Part shown: positions 1 to 11,394 of the stretch, piece by piece
How the letters are laid out: each line of letters begins with the position of its first letter
Position numbering within the stretch: position 1 is the stretch's first letter
From: Cryptomeria japonica
Taxonomy: Eukaryota; Streptophyta; Pinopsida; Cupressales; Cupressaceae
Assembly (NCBI RefSeq): GCF_030272615.1
Contig: NC_081406.1
Location: forward strand, 484,873,900 to 484,937,899
DNA: 64,000 bases
Direction of reading: 5' to 3'
Program-made: the position numbers and the translations under genes
The notes under the pieces: model-generated
Database searches by the model: none
What the model was told of the DNA's origin: nothing
The model's input: only the letters and a program-made list of their open reading frames with translations

Positions 1-1797
1 TAGGATGCAAAGGAGAATTAATTGCTACTAGTAAGAAAACTAAAGGCAACTTATTCCATCTGATAGCTAATGTGAACAATTGTTTGGTTGCTAAGGTTGA
101 AGATAGTTGGTTATGGCATAGAAGGTTTTGTCATGTAAACTTTGATAATATGGATAAGGTCAGAAAATATGTTATGGTGAGAGGTATGCCACAACTTATT
201 AAACCAGACAATGTGTTGTGTAAAGAATGTTAGTTAGGTAAGATGACTACATCTTCTTTTAAGAGAAAATCTTTTTCTTCTAAGCATATTCTAGATTTGG
301 TGCACAATAACTTATGTGGTCCTATGAGGACTAGAAGTTTTTATGGCGATAAGTATTTCATGATATTTACTGATGATTTTTCTAGAATGATGTGAGTTAC
401 TTTTTTGAAGGAAAAGTCAGAAGCTTTCAGAAAGTTCAAGGCATTCAAGGCCTTAGTAGAAAATGAAACTGGTAAGAATCTTAAGTGCCTAAGATCTACC
501 CAGGGTGGAGAGTTTACATCAGATGCGTTTGTGAGATATTGTGATGAAAATGGAATAAAGAGGCAGTTATCTGGTCCAAGAACATCACAACAGAATGGAA
601 TTGTAGAAACGAGAAACATAACCATTGTTGAATTAGCAATGACTATGCTGATATAGGGAGATGTACCAAAGATGTTTTGGAGAGATGCAGTCAGCACTAT
701 AGCATACACATTGAACCGGGTACTCGTGAAGAAAGGTAATGACAAGACACCTTATGAGTTATGGTACGGTAAAACTCCTAATGTCAGTTATTTCAAATTT
801 TTTGGCAACAGATGTTTTATAAAAAGAGATGATTATATTGGTAAATTTTATGCTAAGAGTGATGAAGGAACATTTCTTGGCTACTCCACTAAGAGAAAAG
901 CTTTCAAGTGTTACAACAAAAGGACAAAGAAGATTGTGGAGAGTGTGAATGTAAAAGTTGATGAGTATTATGATAAACCTGATGATACTAGCAAATCTGA
1001 TCCAGTAGATGGTGAACAAAAACTTGTGTTTAGTGAACCAGATGTACATAATAGAGAAGATGAAGATGCTCAACCAGTAGATGAAGAAGATGAACAACAA
1101 GAAGAGGTTGTTGCACCGGAATAGGTAATTCCTACGTATGTAAGGTTAAATCTTTCTGAAGACTAGATAATAGGTGACAAGAATGTTGGAGTACAGACTA
1201 GAAGGAAAATCAAAGAAATTTCTTGTTTGATTTATACAGTTGAACCGAAAATAGTTAAATAAGCTCTTAAGGATGATGACTGGTTAAATGCAATGAATGA
1301 AGAACTTGATCAGATTAATAAAAACAACACTTGGTCACTTGTTCCTAGACCTAATGATAAAAATGTGATTGGTACAAAATGGGTATTTAGAAACAAGTTG
1401 AATGAAGATGGAGAAGTTGTTAGAAACAAGGCAAGACTAGTATGCAAAGGGTATGCACAAGAAGAAGGTGAAGATTATAGAGAGACCTTTGCACCGGTTT
1501 CTAGGCTTGAAGGAGTTAGAATGCTGCTTGAATTTGTAGGTTTTAAAGTCTATCAAATGGATGTAAAGTCAACATTTCTAAATGGTATTCTTGAAGAAGA
1601 GGTGTATATTGAAAAACTGGATGGTTTTGCATTGTCAAAAGATAAGGATATTGTATGCAAATTGTATAAGGAATTATATGGATTGAAGCAAGCACCAAGG
1701 GAATGGTTTGAAAGACTTCATGCACATCAAATAAAAATAGGATTTCAGAGAACCAGTGAGGACAACAATATTTATTTGAAGACTAAAGGAGACAAGA
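1..1797 (+). pseudogene. Copia-1 pol, part A: pre-integrase, integrase, RT N-terminal half (broken)
   Basis: The first 240 bases encode the GAG-pre-integrase zinc region (LWHRRFCH at about 112, then CKEC). The integrase core follows to about 960. Two catalytic positions look lost: the first Asp block reads HNNLCGP where Copia-3 has HIDLCGP, and the second reads RSTQGGEF where Copia-3 has RTDQGSEF. The third, NGIVE, keeps its Glu. RT begins near 1260, with [22 protein letters not shown] and [11 protein letters not shown]. Stops interrupt it at TGA 394, TAG 654 and several places between 1122 and 1262; most read as CAG-to-TAG changes. It stops at the Gypsy-1 insertion. Confidence 0.92.
1793..1797. 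repeat. Target-site duplication of Gypsy-1, left copy (CAAGA)
   Basis: CAAGA stands just before the Gypsy-1 LTR and recurs at 7949-7953 just after the other LTR. Dropping one copy plus Gypsy-1 restores the Copia-1 RT reading frame (KTKGDK joined to MLIAKVFVDD). Confidence 0.93.
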
Positions 1798-2578
1798 TGA
1801 TACAGGAGCATCCCTGGTTCATAGTAATCTTGCATCAACCAAAAACATTTTCCTTTTTGTTTTCCTTTATGTTTGTAGTTTCAGTTTCCTTTCTATGTGT
1901 CCCATTTTTGGCTCACTAGATCTTGTGGAGTTGGATTCTACTTGAAGACTTGATCATATTTCTTTCTTCTAGACCGCATCGCATTTGGATCATTTTTCAG
2001 AAAGGTATCCCTACTGGTTTCCATGATATTTTATTGTTACCGGTTGCCTGGACCTATTTTGGTGAACTACCAAAACCCATTCTGAAGCTTGCAGAGCCTT
2101 GGGCATTGATTCCCATGTTCCTTGGCATGTGGCCGACCTTTTCTTGCAACCTATGTTTCATCCTTTGGATTTTTCAGAGGAATCTCTTAGCGGAGGTCGA
2201 CCCTGTTTATTTTGCACGTTAGGTCTTGTTCTTTGGGTTTTGATCCCTTTTGGGCTGACTGGATCCTTCGGATCGATATACAATTATAATTGAGTATTAG
2301 AATGTAATCAAGTGGAGAATCAAGTAGCTAGACTATGTGTAAGAGATAGATTTCATGATTCAAGGTCCCAGATGTGACCTATTATGTATGTTCTACAAGT
2401 CCTATGAGCTCGTATGTTGTAACCTGGTTGTTACCGGTTGGATGTAATCAATTTTCATGCAATAAAACAATCTATTTTGCATTGCCTCCATCATATATTT
2501 GTGCTTCCATTGTGTTTACTCTTGCTAACTGGTCTAGATTGATCTCTTTGAGCTCCCTCCTCACCAATGAGTGCTTCA
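1798..2578 (+). repeat. Gypsy-1 5' LTR (781 bp)
   Basis: It starts TGATACAGGAGCATCC and ends GTGCTTCA. The whole stretch realigns to 7163-7948 with scattered substitutions and small gaps. Short ORFs inside it (for example near 1923-2222) have no coding support and are LTR sequence. Confidence 0.93.
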
Positions 2579-2580
2579 AG

Positions 2581-2592
2581 TAGTATCAGAGA
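2581..2592 (+). other. Gypsy-1 primer binding site, tRNA-iMet type, degenerate
   Basis: TAGTATCAGAGA lies two bases after the 5' LTR and matches the plant initiator-Met primer site TGGTATCAGAGC at 10 of 12 positions. Confidence 0.75.
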
Positions 2593-2686
2593 AAAGTTTC
2601 ATTCTAGAGCTTGCATGTCCTAAAATTTTGTTGTAGGGTGGCGGATTGCGGATTCGACTTGTAGCTGTAGAGGACTAGCATGAACA

Positions 2687-3790
2687 ATGGCACAAAGAGG
2701 AGCTAGGAATGATGGAGCTCATGGGAATGTAGACCTTGTTGTGATGGAGATGTTGCGAGGTATAGCAGCTCAATTGGAAGCCATGGAGACAACCCAGAGA
2801 AGAGGCCAACATATTGAAGATGTAAGTGAATATGAAGGAGAAGAAGCCCTGGCAGAACAAGCAAACCTACCACGGTTGATCCGGATGAGTAAAGGTTTTT
2901 GAGGGTTTTGAGTAGGGCTAATACTAAACCTCATTTTACCCCACTAGAATATGATGGGAAGTTAGATTCAGATGAATTGATGGATTGGATCTCGAAGATG
3001 GAGAATTATTTTATTTTGAAAACACTATAGAAGAGAGGAAGGTGAAATATGCATGTAACTGGTTGAAAGGTCATGCATCTCTTTGGTGGGAGAATTTGCA
3101 AGTTGATAGATAGAGAAGAGGTAAAGAGAAGATTAATACATGGGATCAAATGATTGCTAAGTTGAAATCAAAGTTTGTGTCGGCGAATTATCAAGTGGAT
3201 CTATTTTGGAGGTTGCAGAATTTGAGACAGAAGGAATCTAGTATGAAGGAGTACACCGAAGAATTTTACAAGTTGAATATCAGATCCGAACATATTGATG
3301 ATGAAGTTGAATAAGTTGTAAGATATTTGAATGGATTGTAGATGTATATACAAGATGAATTCAGTATGATCAAATTGGAGAGTGTTAAAGAGGCTTACCA
3401 GTATGCCCTAAAGGCAGAAGATAAGTTAAACAAAGAAATGAGTAGAGACAGAGAGGTAGAGGTGGAAGGTTTACCAGAGGAAGATTTCAAAGAGGAAGAG
3501 GGTATAGTAGAGGAAGAGGAGCCAGTACAGATCAAAGCAAGGACAAGGAAGTGAGAAAAGAAGGTAATTCATACCAGAAGAATGATAGAAATTTCTACCA
3601 GAGGAGAGAATCAGATGGTTACCAGAATGAGAATTTTAAAAGACAAGACAAGAGGACATTTAGAGGAACCTTCTTTACATGTAGAGGAGAAGGACATCAT
3701 GCATTTGAGTGTAAGAAGACAAAAACTACTGAAAGAGAAGAAGTGGTGGAAGAAAACCCCACTAGATCAAATAATAAATCAGAAGATGGA
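2687..3790 (+). pseudogene. Gypsy-1 gag (broken)
   Basis: The start is an ATG about 95 bases after the primer site (MAQRGARNDGAHG). The capsid region contains the retrotransposon-gag pattern WLKGHASLWWENL at about 3060 and FYKLNIRSE near 3265. A basic and acidic tail follows, then a zinc-knuckle remnant (TCRGEGHHAFECKK, near 3680) that lacks one of the two first cysteines. Coding shifts among all three frames and carries several TAG/TAA stops, for example in LN-GL-stop-MYIQD near 3340. It would have formed the particle coat. Confidence 0.82.
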
Positions 3791-5757
3791 GAATTGTTGG
3801 TGATAAGGAGAGCTTTGTGTCATACCGGAGGAGATGAAGAGCCCTTGCAGAGGAAGAATTTGTTCAAGACCAGATATAAGGTATCCAGTAAGTGTTGTAA
3901 AGTTGTTATTGATAGTGTTAGTTCAGATAATCTTATTTCAGAAGAGATGGTGAATAAGTTGAAATTGAAGAGATTGAAACACCTTAAGCCTTATCAGATA
4001 GTATGGATTTAGGATGAACATAATTTGTTAGTAAGTGAACAGTGTTTGGTGAAATTGCAAAATTGGGAATTATCATGATGAAGTCTTGTGTAATATTATG
4101 CCTATGGATATTTGTCATCTTTTGCTGGGGTAGACCTTGGTAGTTTGATAGATAGGCAGTACATGATGGGAGGAAGAATACATACACTAATATGGCCAAT
4201 GGGATGATGCAAACCTTGTTACTTTTGGAGGAACCTTTGAAGACTGAAGTCTGTACGAAAGCTAGAATCTGTTTAGTAGATGGAAGGAAATTCCTGGATG
4301 GACTGAGACATGAGATTGTATGTTTTTCCTTAATTCCTAAGAAGACTAAGAAACTAGAGTCAGAAGGAGAACAATCAGAAGAGATAAAATATTTACTAAC
4401 AAAATATGAAGAGATCATTTCAGATAATGTACCTAATGGATTGCCACCTGTGAGAAGTATTAGTCATTGCATGGACTTGGTTCCCAGAGCTAGTTTGCCT
4501 AACAAAGCTACACACTGGTTGACACTAGCAGCGAATGAAGAAGTGAATAGACAAGTGCATGAGTTGTTGAAGAAAGGTTTGATCAAGAGAGTTTGAGCCC
4601 TTGTGTAGTACCAACAATATTAACACCTAAGAAGAATGGAGAGTGGAGAATGTGTACAGATTCCAGAGCAATAAACAAGATCATAGTGAAATACTAGTTT
4701 CCTTTGCCTAGGATGGATGATATAATGGACTGTTTGAGTGGAGAAAAATAATTTACAAAGATATATTTGAAGAGTGGATATCATTACATTAGGATCAGAG
4801 AAGGTGATGAGTGGAAGACAACATTTAAGACAAATGAAGGATTGTATGAATGGTTGGTGATGCCTTTTGGATTAAATAATGCATCAAGTACTTTCATGAG
4901 GCTGATGAATGAGGTATTGAAGAAATTCTTGGGTAATTTTGTTATTTTGTATTTGGATGACATTTTGATTTTCAGTAAGACAAAAGAGGAGAGGCAAGTT
5001 CTGCAAAGGTTGAGAGAAGACAAGTTGTTGATCAATATCAAGAAGTGTACTTTCATGAAGGATGAGTTAGTCTATTTGAGATTTGTGATATCTAAGGATG
5101 GTTTGAAGATGGACCCCAAGAAAGTGAAATAAATTATTGAATGGCCTACACCAGAAAGCATTGGAGAGGTAAGATCATTTCATGGATTGGCTAGTTTTTA
5201 CCAGAAGTTTATCAGAAATTTTAGTTCAAGTTGTAACCCTATGACTAAGACCATGAGAGGAGATCGGAAGGAATTCAAGTGGCCCACTGGAGAAAACAAA
5301 TTTTTTGAAGTGTTGAAGTAGAAAGTGACTGAGCAGCCTATGTTGGCTTTATCGGATATTAATAAAGTATTTCAAGTGGATTGCGATGCAAGTGGAACAA
5401 CAATAGGAGTAGTATTGAGTCAAGATGGGAGAGCAGTAGCTTATTTTAGTGAGAAATTGAATGATGCCTAGAGGAGATATTCAGTGTATGATCAGGAGTT
5501 TTATGCCATAGTTCAAGCCTTGAAGAAGTGAAGACATTACTTGTTGCCTAAGGAGTTTGTGTTGTATACAGATCATCAAGCTTTGTGGTATTTGAGCAGT
5601 CAAAGTAAGTTGAATCAAAGACATATAAGATGGGTAGAATTCTTATAGAGTTACACCTTTGTGTTGAAGCATAGAAGTGGTAAATCTAACAAAGTTTTTG
5701 ATGCATTGAGTCAGAGAAGGAATTTGCTGATAGAGATGAGAGTGACAGTATTAGGAT
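3791..5757 (+). pseudogene. Gypsy-1 protease, reverse transcriptase and RNase H (broken)
   Basis: The protease remnant reads VVIDSVSSDNLIS near 3900; the family motif is D-S/T-G, so the active-site Gly has become Val. RT covers about 4190-5330, with the connection [11 protein letters not shown], the fingers [12 protein letters not shown] and the catalytic [10 protein letters not shown] near 4953. RNase H covers about 5331-5700, with QVDCDASGTTIGVVLSQ and [10 protein letters not shown]. Frame changes lie near 4020 and 4600, and stops occur at DA-stop-RRYS (CAG to TAG) and LKK-stop-RHY (TGG to TGA). Confidence 0.9.
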
Positions 5758-6950
5758 TTGAAGACCTTGTATGATGATGACACGGATTTTGTAGAACCTT
5801 GGAAAGCATGTAGAGAACTGGTTATGGTAGATAGAAGCAAGTTGGATTACTTCATTCAGGATGGGATTTTATTCAGAGGAGTTCAATTGTGCATACCTAA
5901 GAGTTCTATTAGGGAGAATTTGATAAAGGAGAAACAAGGTGGAGGACTAGCTGGACATTTTGACAAAACAATAACATTGGTGAGTGAGAAGTGCTTTTGG
6001 CTCCAAATTCATAAGGATGTTAAGAGATATGTGCAGAGTTTTAGAGTTTTTCAAGTTGCAAAGGGTAGTAGTTAGAATGTGGGATTGTATAAACCTTTGA
6101 CAGTACTAGTAAGACCTTGGGAGGATATAAGCATGAATTTTGTACTTGGATTGCCTAAGACACCGAGAGGGAGTGGTTCTATATTTGTGGTAGTGGATGG
6201 ATTCTCTAAGTTGGTTCATTTCATAGTGGTGAGATTGCATGAATTACCTAAGAGGGTAGTTTCAGACAGAGATGCTAAGTTTGTTGGCTATTTTTGGAGA
6301 GCACTTTGGAAGAAGATGAAGACAGATTTGAAGTTCAATTCTACTTTTCATCCACAGCATGATGGACAAAAAGAAGTTGTTAAATGGTGTTTGGGAAACT
6401 TATTGAGATGTTTAGTGGGAGATAAAATTGGAAGTTGGGATTTAATCCTTGCACAAGCAGAGTTTTCCTACAACAATTCAATGAATAGAAGTACCGGAAA
6501 AACACCTTTTGAGATTGTTACTGGAGTGCATCCTAGAGGTATATCAGAATTAAGATACATTGGCAATGAAGATTGGAGGATTTTAGAGGCAGAAGACTTT
6601 GTAGATCACATGGCAGCATTGCATATTCAGGTTAAGCAACATTTGGAAGACATGAACATCAAGTATAAGCAGAGGGAAGATGAGAAGAAGATACATAAGG
6701 AATTTGAAGTTGGCGATGAAGTGATGGTATATCTAAGAAGAGAGAGATTCTTGGTTGGAACTTATAACAAGTTGTAGATGAAGAAGTTTGGACCTTGTAG
6801 GATTTTGAGGAAGATCAGTTCTAGAAATGCATATGAAGTGGAGTTACCAGATAGTCTAAGTATTTCACTTATGTTTAACATTGCAGATCTTCTTGAGTAT
6901 CATAAACCAGAATTTAGTGAGAATAATGTTACAAACTTTGAGAAATAATT
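5758..6950 (+). pseudogene. Gypsy-1 integrase (broken, with an internal in-frame deletion)
   Basis: The zinc region is recognisable as GHFDKTITLVSEKCFW to FRVFQVAKG, with Cys positions eroded. The core keeps IFVVVDGFSKLVHF (first Asp), RVVSDRDAKF (second Asp) and FHPQHDGQKEVV (Glu). Between HFIVV and RLHELPK, about 17-19 residues normal for this family are missing without a frame shift. The C-terminal part includes YNNSMNRSTGKTPFEIVTG and a GDEVMVYLRRERF block. TAG stops fall after AKGSS and after NKL (6775-6777). Confidence 0.9.
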
Positions 6951-7131
6951 ACCCTGGAAGGAAATGGATTAGATTGAAGAGATTTTGGATAGTAGGATTG
7001 GGCGTAGTACCCAGAGCATCCAGTATAAGGAATATCTTGTGAAGTGGAAGGATAGACTAGTTGAATAGTCATCTTGGATTTATCAAGAAGAGGTAGACTA
7101 CCTTGGTTTCCCTCTGACCCCATCAAAGTGA
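6951..7131 (+). pseudogene. Gypsy-1 C-terminal chromodomain (broken)
   Basis: After integrase the frame encodes IEEILDSRIGRSTQSIQY, KEYLVKWKDRL, then SSWIYQEEV. This is the chromodomain pattern (ILD-x-R, Y-LVKW, SSWI) that ends plant chromovirus integrases and is known to guide integration to marked chromatin. Two TAG stops (in MD-stop-IEE and LVE-stop-SSW) replace likely Gln codons. Confidence 0.85.
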
Positions 7132-7162
7132 GAGGCTCACTTTTTCAATAATCTCAGATGTC

Positions 7163-7948
7163 TAATGTAGGAGCATCCCCGATTCATAGAAATCTTAAAT
7201 CAACCAAAAACATTTTCCTTTCTATTTTGCTTTCTGTTTACAGTTCCAGTTTTCCTTTCTATGTGTCCTATTTTTGGCTCACCGGATCCTATGGAGTTGG
7301 ATTCGACTTGAATACTTGATCATCTTTCTTTCTTCTAGACCACATCACATTTGGATCATTTTTTGGCAAGATATCGCTATTGGTTTCCATGACAGTTTTC
7401 TATTACCGATTGACAATCCTTTGTTACTAGTTGCCTGGACCTATTTTGGTGATCTACCAGAACCCATTCCAAATCTCACGGAGCCTTGGGCATTGATTCT
7501 AATGTTCCTTGGCATGTGGCTGACCTTTTCACATGACCTACATTTCATCCTTTAAATTTTCTAGAGGAATCTCTTAGCGGAGGCCAACCTTGTTTATTTT
7601 GAATGTTAGGTCTTGTTCTTCAGGTTTTGATCCCTTTTGGGTTGACTCGATCCTTTGGATCGATATATAATTGTAACCGTGTATTAGAATGTAATCAAGG
7701 GGAGAACCAAGTAGTAGGAATATGCATAGAAGATAGATTTCATGATTCAAGGTCCCAGTTGTGACCTATTCTGTATGTTCCACATGCTGTAACCTTGTTC
7801 TTACTAGTTGGATGTAATCAATTTTCATGCAATAAAACAATCTATTCTACATTGCCTCCATCATATCTTTGTGCTTCCATTGTGTTTACTCTTTCTAACT
7901 AGTCGGGATTGATCTCCTTGAGGTCCCTCCTCACCAGTGACTACTTCA
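7163..7948 (+). repeat. Gypsy-1 3' LTR (786 bp)
   Basis: It aligns to 1798-2578 throughout. Its first base pair is TA where the 5' copy has TG, a mutated terminus. It ends CTACTTCA, followed at once by the CAAGA duplication. Confidence 0.92.
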
Positions 7949-7953
7949 CAAGA
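7949..7953. repeat. Target-site duplication of Gypsy-1, right copy (CAAGA)
   Basis: Same five bases as 1793-1797, placed between the 3' LTR end and the resumed Copia-1 RT sequence. Confidence 0.93.
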
Positions 7954-8320
7954 TGTTGATTGCAAAAGTATTTGTTGATGATATCATATTTGGAGGAAAT
8001 GATGATATGAGTATGACTTTTGTAGATGAGATGAAGAAATAATTTGAGATGTCTCTTATAGGTGAGAAAAAAATTTCATTGGATTGCAAGTCCAACAGCT
8101 GAAAGGTGGTATTTTTATTAGTCAGTCCATGTATGTGAAGTGTTAAAGACCTTTGGAATGGAATGTTGTAAACCAGTTGGAACACCTATGGTTACAGGTT
8201 GTAGATTGTCAAAAGAAGATGATTCACCCTCAGTGGATGAGAAGGAATACATATCCATGATTGGAAAATTGTACTATGTTGTTCATAGTAGACCAAATAT
8301 TGCCCATGCAGCTGGTTTAG
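7954..8320 (+). pseudogene. Copia-1 pol, part B: RT C-terminal half (broken)
   Basis: It resumes the RT exactly where Gypsy-1 cut it. The catalytic block reads AKVFVDDIIFGG, then EMKK-stop-FEMSLIGE, LKTFGMECCKPVGTPM, LSKEDDSPSVDEKEY and VHSRPNIAHAAG. The same blocks occur in Copia-3. There are stops and a frame change near 8070-8140. It is cut after 8320 by NA-1. Confidence 0.9.
8316..8320. repeat. Target-site duplication of NA-1, left copy (TTTAG)
   Basis: TTTAG precedes the LTR at 8321 and recurs at 16302-16306 after the other LTR. Confidence 0.93.
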
Positions 8321-9459
8321 TGTTACTACTTATCAAGTTGCCATTATTTTTATGTTCAAAGTTATTCTATATACTCTAGTCGGTTATCTCTATCGAGATA
8401 TTCAGTCGGTATGCACAGTCCAGTCGATTATTGAAGAAAGTAGTCTCAGAACGTAGTATACACGGAGTTGTCTACCGAGTATCATTTCATGTCTACAAAG
8501 TAGCAAAGATGACACACTGAGTTGTTATACACCAAGTGAAATGTGTTACCAGATTCATTGAACCTGGACATACATATGAAAACATGTTACAAGATCGAGG
8601 AACATCTAACCGTTATCACATTGGAAATTGCACTTAAAGATTGTGTATGATTTTGAGGTCATCTAACCAATAAAATATTTTGCATGGTTATTCATTTGAT
8701 AAAACATGTTTGTAAGATCGAAGCAATGAATGGATCACTAACATAAGAGATCTATTTCTATAGCATGAGTTAAGAATTAAAAAGGTGTGTGCATGAGTGT
8801 AAGAAGACTGTTACAGAGACACAAAGGTCACCAAGAAGGTTTTCAAAGAATAGTCAAAGAACTGAGTAAATAGAAGGGTTTACCGAGTTACTATATGGGT
8901 TATCGAGGTATGTTATAAGCAAGGTAGTCTATTCTGAGCACATAGAATCTGCTATAATATTTCATATGTAAAGTTGCAGATATTTGTAATGATTTATTGT
9001 AATATTTTGAAGTTGTAAGAGAAACCTTTAACAGGGTAAAAGACTCTAATCAAGTCTATAAATTGTAAAGCCTCTAACCAGGTACAACATTTAGTTTAAG
9101 TGTTGTAAAATCCTCTAGCAAGGTAGATCTAACGAATCTTGTTACTCCTAATAGGGTAAGCTATCAGAAATAGCTAAACATGTAGCTCTAACCAAGAACT
9201 CTTTATTATTGCAGTAGTGAAGTTGTGGGTGCCATCTCCACCACAGTTTTTCTCTCTAACCAAGAGTTTCTGCGTAACCAAAATATATGTGTTATGGAGT
9301 GAATCATGTATGATTGTTATCTATTTGTTTTAGCTTTATATTATGTTACTGCACTATTTGGTTTATGCATAACAGTAAAGTTATTATTGAAGAAATGTTT
9401 TGAAGTACTGATTCACCCCTCCCCTCTCAGTACATTAGCTTTCCATATTGGGCCTAACA
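8321..9459 (+). repeat. NA-1 5' LTR (1,139 bp)
   Basis: It begins TGTTACTACTTATCAAG and ends GGGCCTAACA. It matches 15163-16301 across its length with scattered substitutions. Near the 3' end it carries CCACCACAGTTTTTCTC and, about 20 bases before the terminus, TTCACCCCTCCCCTCTCAGT, both shared in form with the other NA and Copia-1/3 LTRs. Confidence 0.95.
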
Positions 9460-9461
9460 AT

Positions 9462-9473
9462 TGGTATCAGAGC
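9462..9473 (+). other. NA-1 primer binding site, tRNA-iMet, perfect 12-mer
   Basis: TGGTATCAGAGC begins two bases after the 5' LTR and is exactly the common plant Ty1/copia initiator-Met primer site. Confidence 0.93.
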
Positions 9474-9512
9474 TTCAATCTTGGAAAAGGGTTTAATTTC
9501 CTAAAGAGAAAG

Positions 9513-10874
9513 ATGTTATCAATGGAAGGCTATAAACAATCTTGAAGGATTGTGTATCTGCAAGAAGAGCTGGATCATGCAAATCAAGTGATTGCAGACA
9601 TGCAAAGGCAATTGCAAAAATCTCTGAAAGTAAGAAGAAGATTATCAGATGATTTGCAGGACTCTCAAAAGTTAGTGGAACAAATTGAGACATCATCTGA
9701 GAATAGTATATCTGAAGAAACTGAAGAAATGATTGGAGTATTGAAAGAAAAGAACAAAGCACTGGTTGATCAACTAAAATCAATGAAAAGAGAACATGAG
9801 CATTTTAGCACATAGATGACTGAAAATCTTGATGCATTAAGGATAGCCAAGGATAAAGCAAGAGATCTACAAAGAGAGAAACAACAACTTGAAGTCTTAG
9901 TATCTGATAAGAATGATGAAATCACAAGGTTGACTGGAACTCAACAAAATCTATCAGATCAACTAGGTTTTGCACATCATGAAGCCATTCTGAAGGATGA
10001 TGAGAATCAAGCATTGAAACTTGAAGTATCAAGGTTGACCAATGAACTTGAAATAGAGAAGAAATCCAAAGAAACACTGAAGAAGAGTTATGAAGCATTA
10101 AAGATGTTGGATGAGCAACTGAATATAGGAAGACCCAACAAAGATGCAAGACTCAGTTACAAAGGAAAAGACTCTACCGAGAAGGGAATTCATACTACTG
10201 AGAGAGGAGAATCATCAAAGCAAGCTGGAAACAAGAACAACATCAAAAGAAAGAAACCTATTTGCAACTACTATGGAAATCAAGTTCATACTACCAACTT
10301 GTGCCAAATCAGAAAAGGTAAGCAACCGAATGTCACTAAGTCCAACGGTTATTGTTACAATTGCAATAAATATGGTCACACATCTAAACAATGTAGGACA
10401 AAGTCTATAAACAATTATAAGAAGGAAAAATTCAAAGGGTTTTGTAAAAACTGCAATAGATATGGACATAGTATCAAGAAGTGTTGGCTTAAGCAAAAGA
10501 ACTATATGTGGTATGCACACCGAGAAAATGCTAGAGGTTACCGAACTCACACAAATCCTTATCGACAATATTCTGCAATACCATGGGATTACAATACAAG
10601 GATATGGTGTGAATGTTGTGGAAGATATGGACATATAAGTGCCAAATGTTTTATAAGTTTTGGGATGTACAACCGAAGATCATGGAGAAATCCTGGTATG
10701 GCATGTTTTCATTGTCACAAAGTTGGACACTTAGCTGGAAATTGTAGAGATCAACCTAGAAAAGACACTGAGGAAATAAAAGACAAATTAAAAATGATTT
10801 GGGAAAAGAAGGAAATTGTGTTAAATGAAGAAAGCACCTTACCTACCGAGTTAGGTGCTCCTATTCCAAATTAA
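9513..10874 (+). pseudogene. NA-1 ORF1: coiled-coil protein with five CCHC zinc knuckles (gag-like), two stops
   Basis: One reading frame runs from ATG 9513 to TAA 10872-10874, broken by TGA 9543 and TAG 9813. Residues 1 to about 210 are a heptad-rich Glu/Lys/Leu coiled coil. Then come five knuckles between about 10258 and 10755: CNYYGNQVHTTNLC (second Cys lost), CYNCNKYGHTSKQC, CKNCNRYGHSIKKC, CECCGRYGHISAKC and CFHCHKVGHLAGNC. The basic linkers suit RNA binding. I see no UBN2/DUF4219 capsid like those in Copia-2 and Copia-3, so calling it gag rests on position and knuckles. NA-2 and NA-3 carry homologues. Confidence 0.85.
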
Positions 10875-11394
10875 TCGGTAAAGGTATGAAGGGACTGCAT
10901 TCTATCAAGCTTAAATCTTAACAGTTCCTATTTTATCATGTACTTAATTCAAATCTGCATTATTAAGATGTAATAGTAAGTTTGAAATTCTATCAAAGTC
11001 TTTTGAAGTACTCTACAGGAAGCCTATCAAGTCGGTGAATGAAGGAAGTTTGGTTACTTGGTTAAAGCGGAAAAAGGAAAGAAGGTTTAGCGGAACCGAG
11101 TGCATTCAATGTTTTTGACCTAACCCACATGGAGCCCAATAAGGCATATTGTGTACTTAAAATCATTTTCACGGTCATTTTCAACTCACCAAGTTTTTGA
11201 GAGAGCAGAGAAAAGAAAATCAAAGGCGATAAAACCTCCTATGTAGCAAATTCAAGGTATTTACATCAATCTCAATGCATTGTTAAGCTGGTTTACCAAT
11301 CTTATCAAGTTGCTATTTTCTAAGTGTGGAACATTAGTCGTTTGAAATCCTGAAACCCTAAGGATTCTTTGTTAGCTTTTATCTGAAATCTAAA
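10875..11394 (+). other. NA-1 spacer between ORF1 and aORF
   Basis: About 520 bases without a supported coding frame. It may hold a leader for a separate or spliced aORF message; I see no firm promoter or splice signal by eye. Confidence 0.6.

Larger units (their letters stand above)
1798..7948 (+). mobile_element. Gypsy-1: Ty3/gypsy chromovirus, full length but degenerate, inside Copia-1 RT
   Basis: The element is bounded by CAAGA duplications and has two LTRs of 781 and 786 bp. Gene order is gag, protease, RT, RNase H, integrase, chromodomain, which is the Ty3/gypsy order; the chromodomain places it among plant chromoviruses (Tekay, Reina, CRM or Galadriel; the clade is not resolved by eye). 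At least four frame changes and more than ten stops are visible, so it is inactive. It is younger than the Copia-1 copy it splits. Confidence 0.93.

Noticed and set aside
7274-7555. 93-codon ORF in the Gypsy-1 3' LTR
   Set aside because: The 5' LTR has a similar but interrupted frame; LTR sequence, no domain.
9306-9545. 79-codon ORF at the end of the NA-1 5' LTR
   Set aside because: It lies mainly in LTR sequence repeated at 16148-16301 and runs across the primer site; not a gene.
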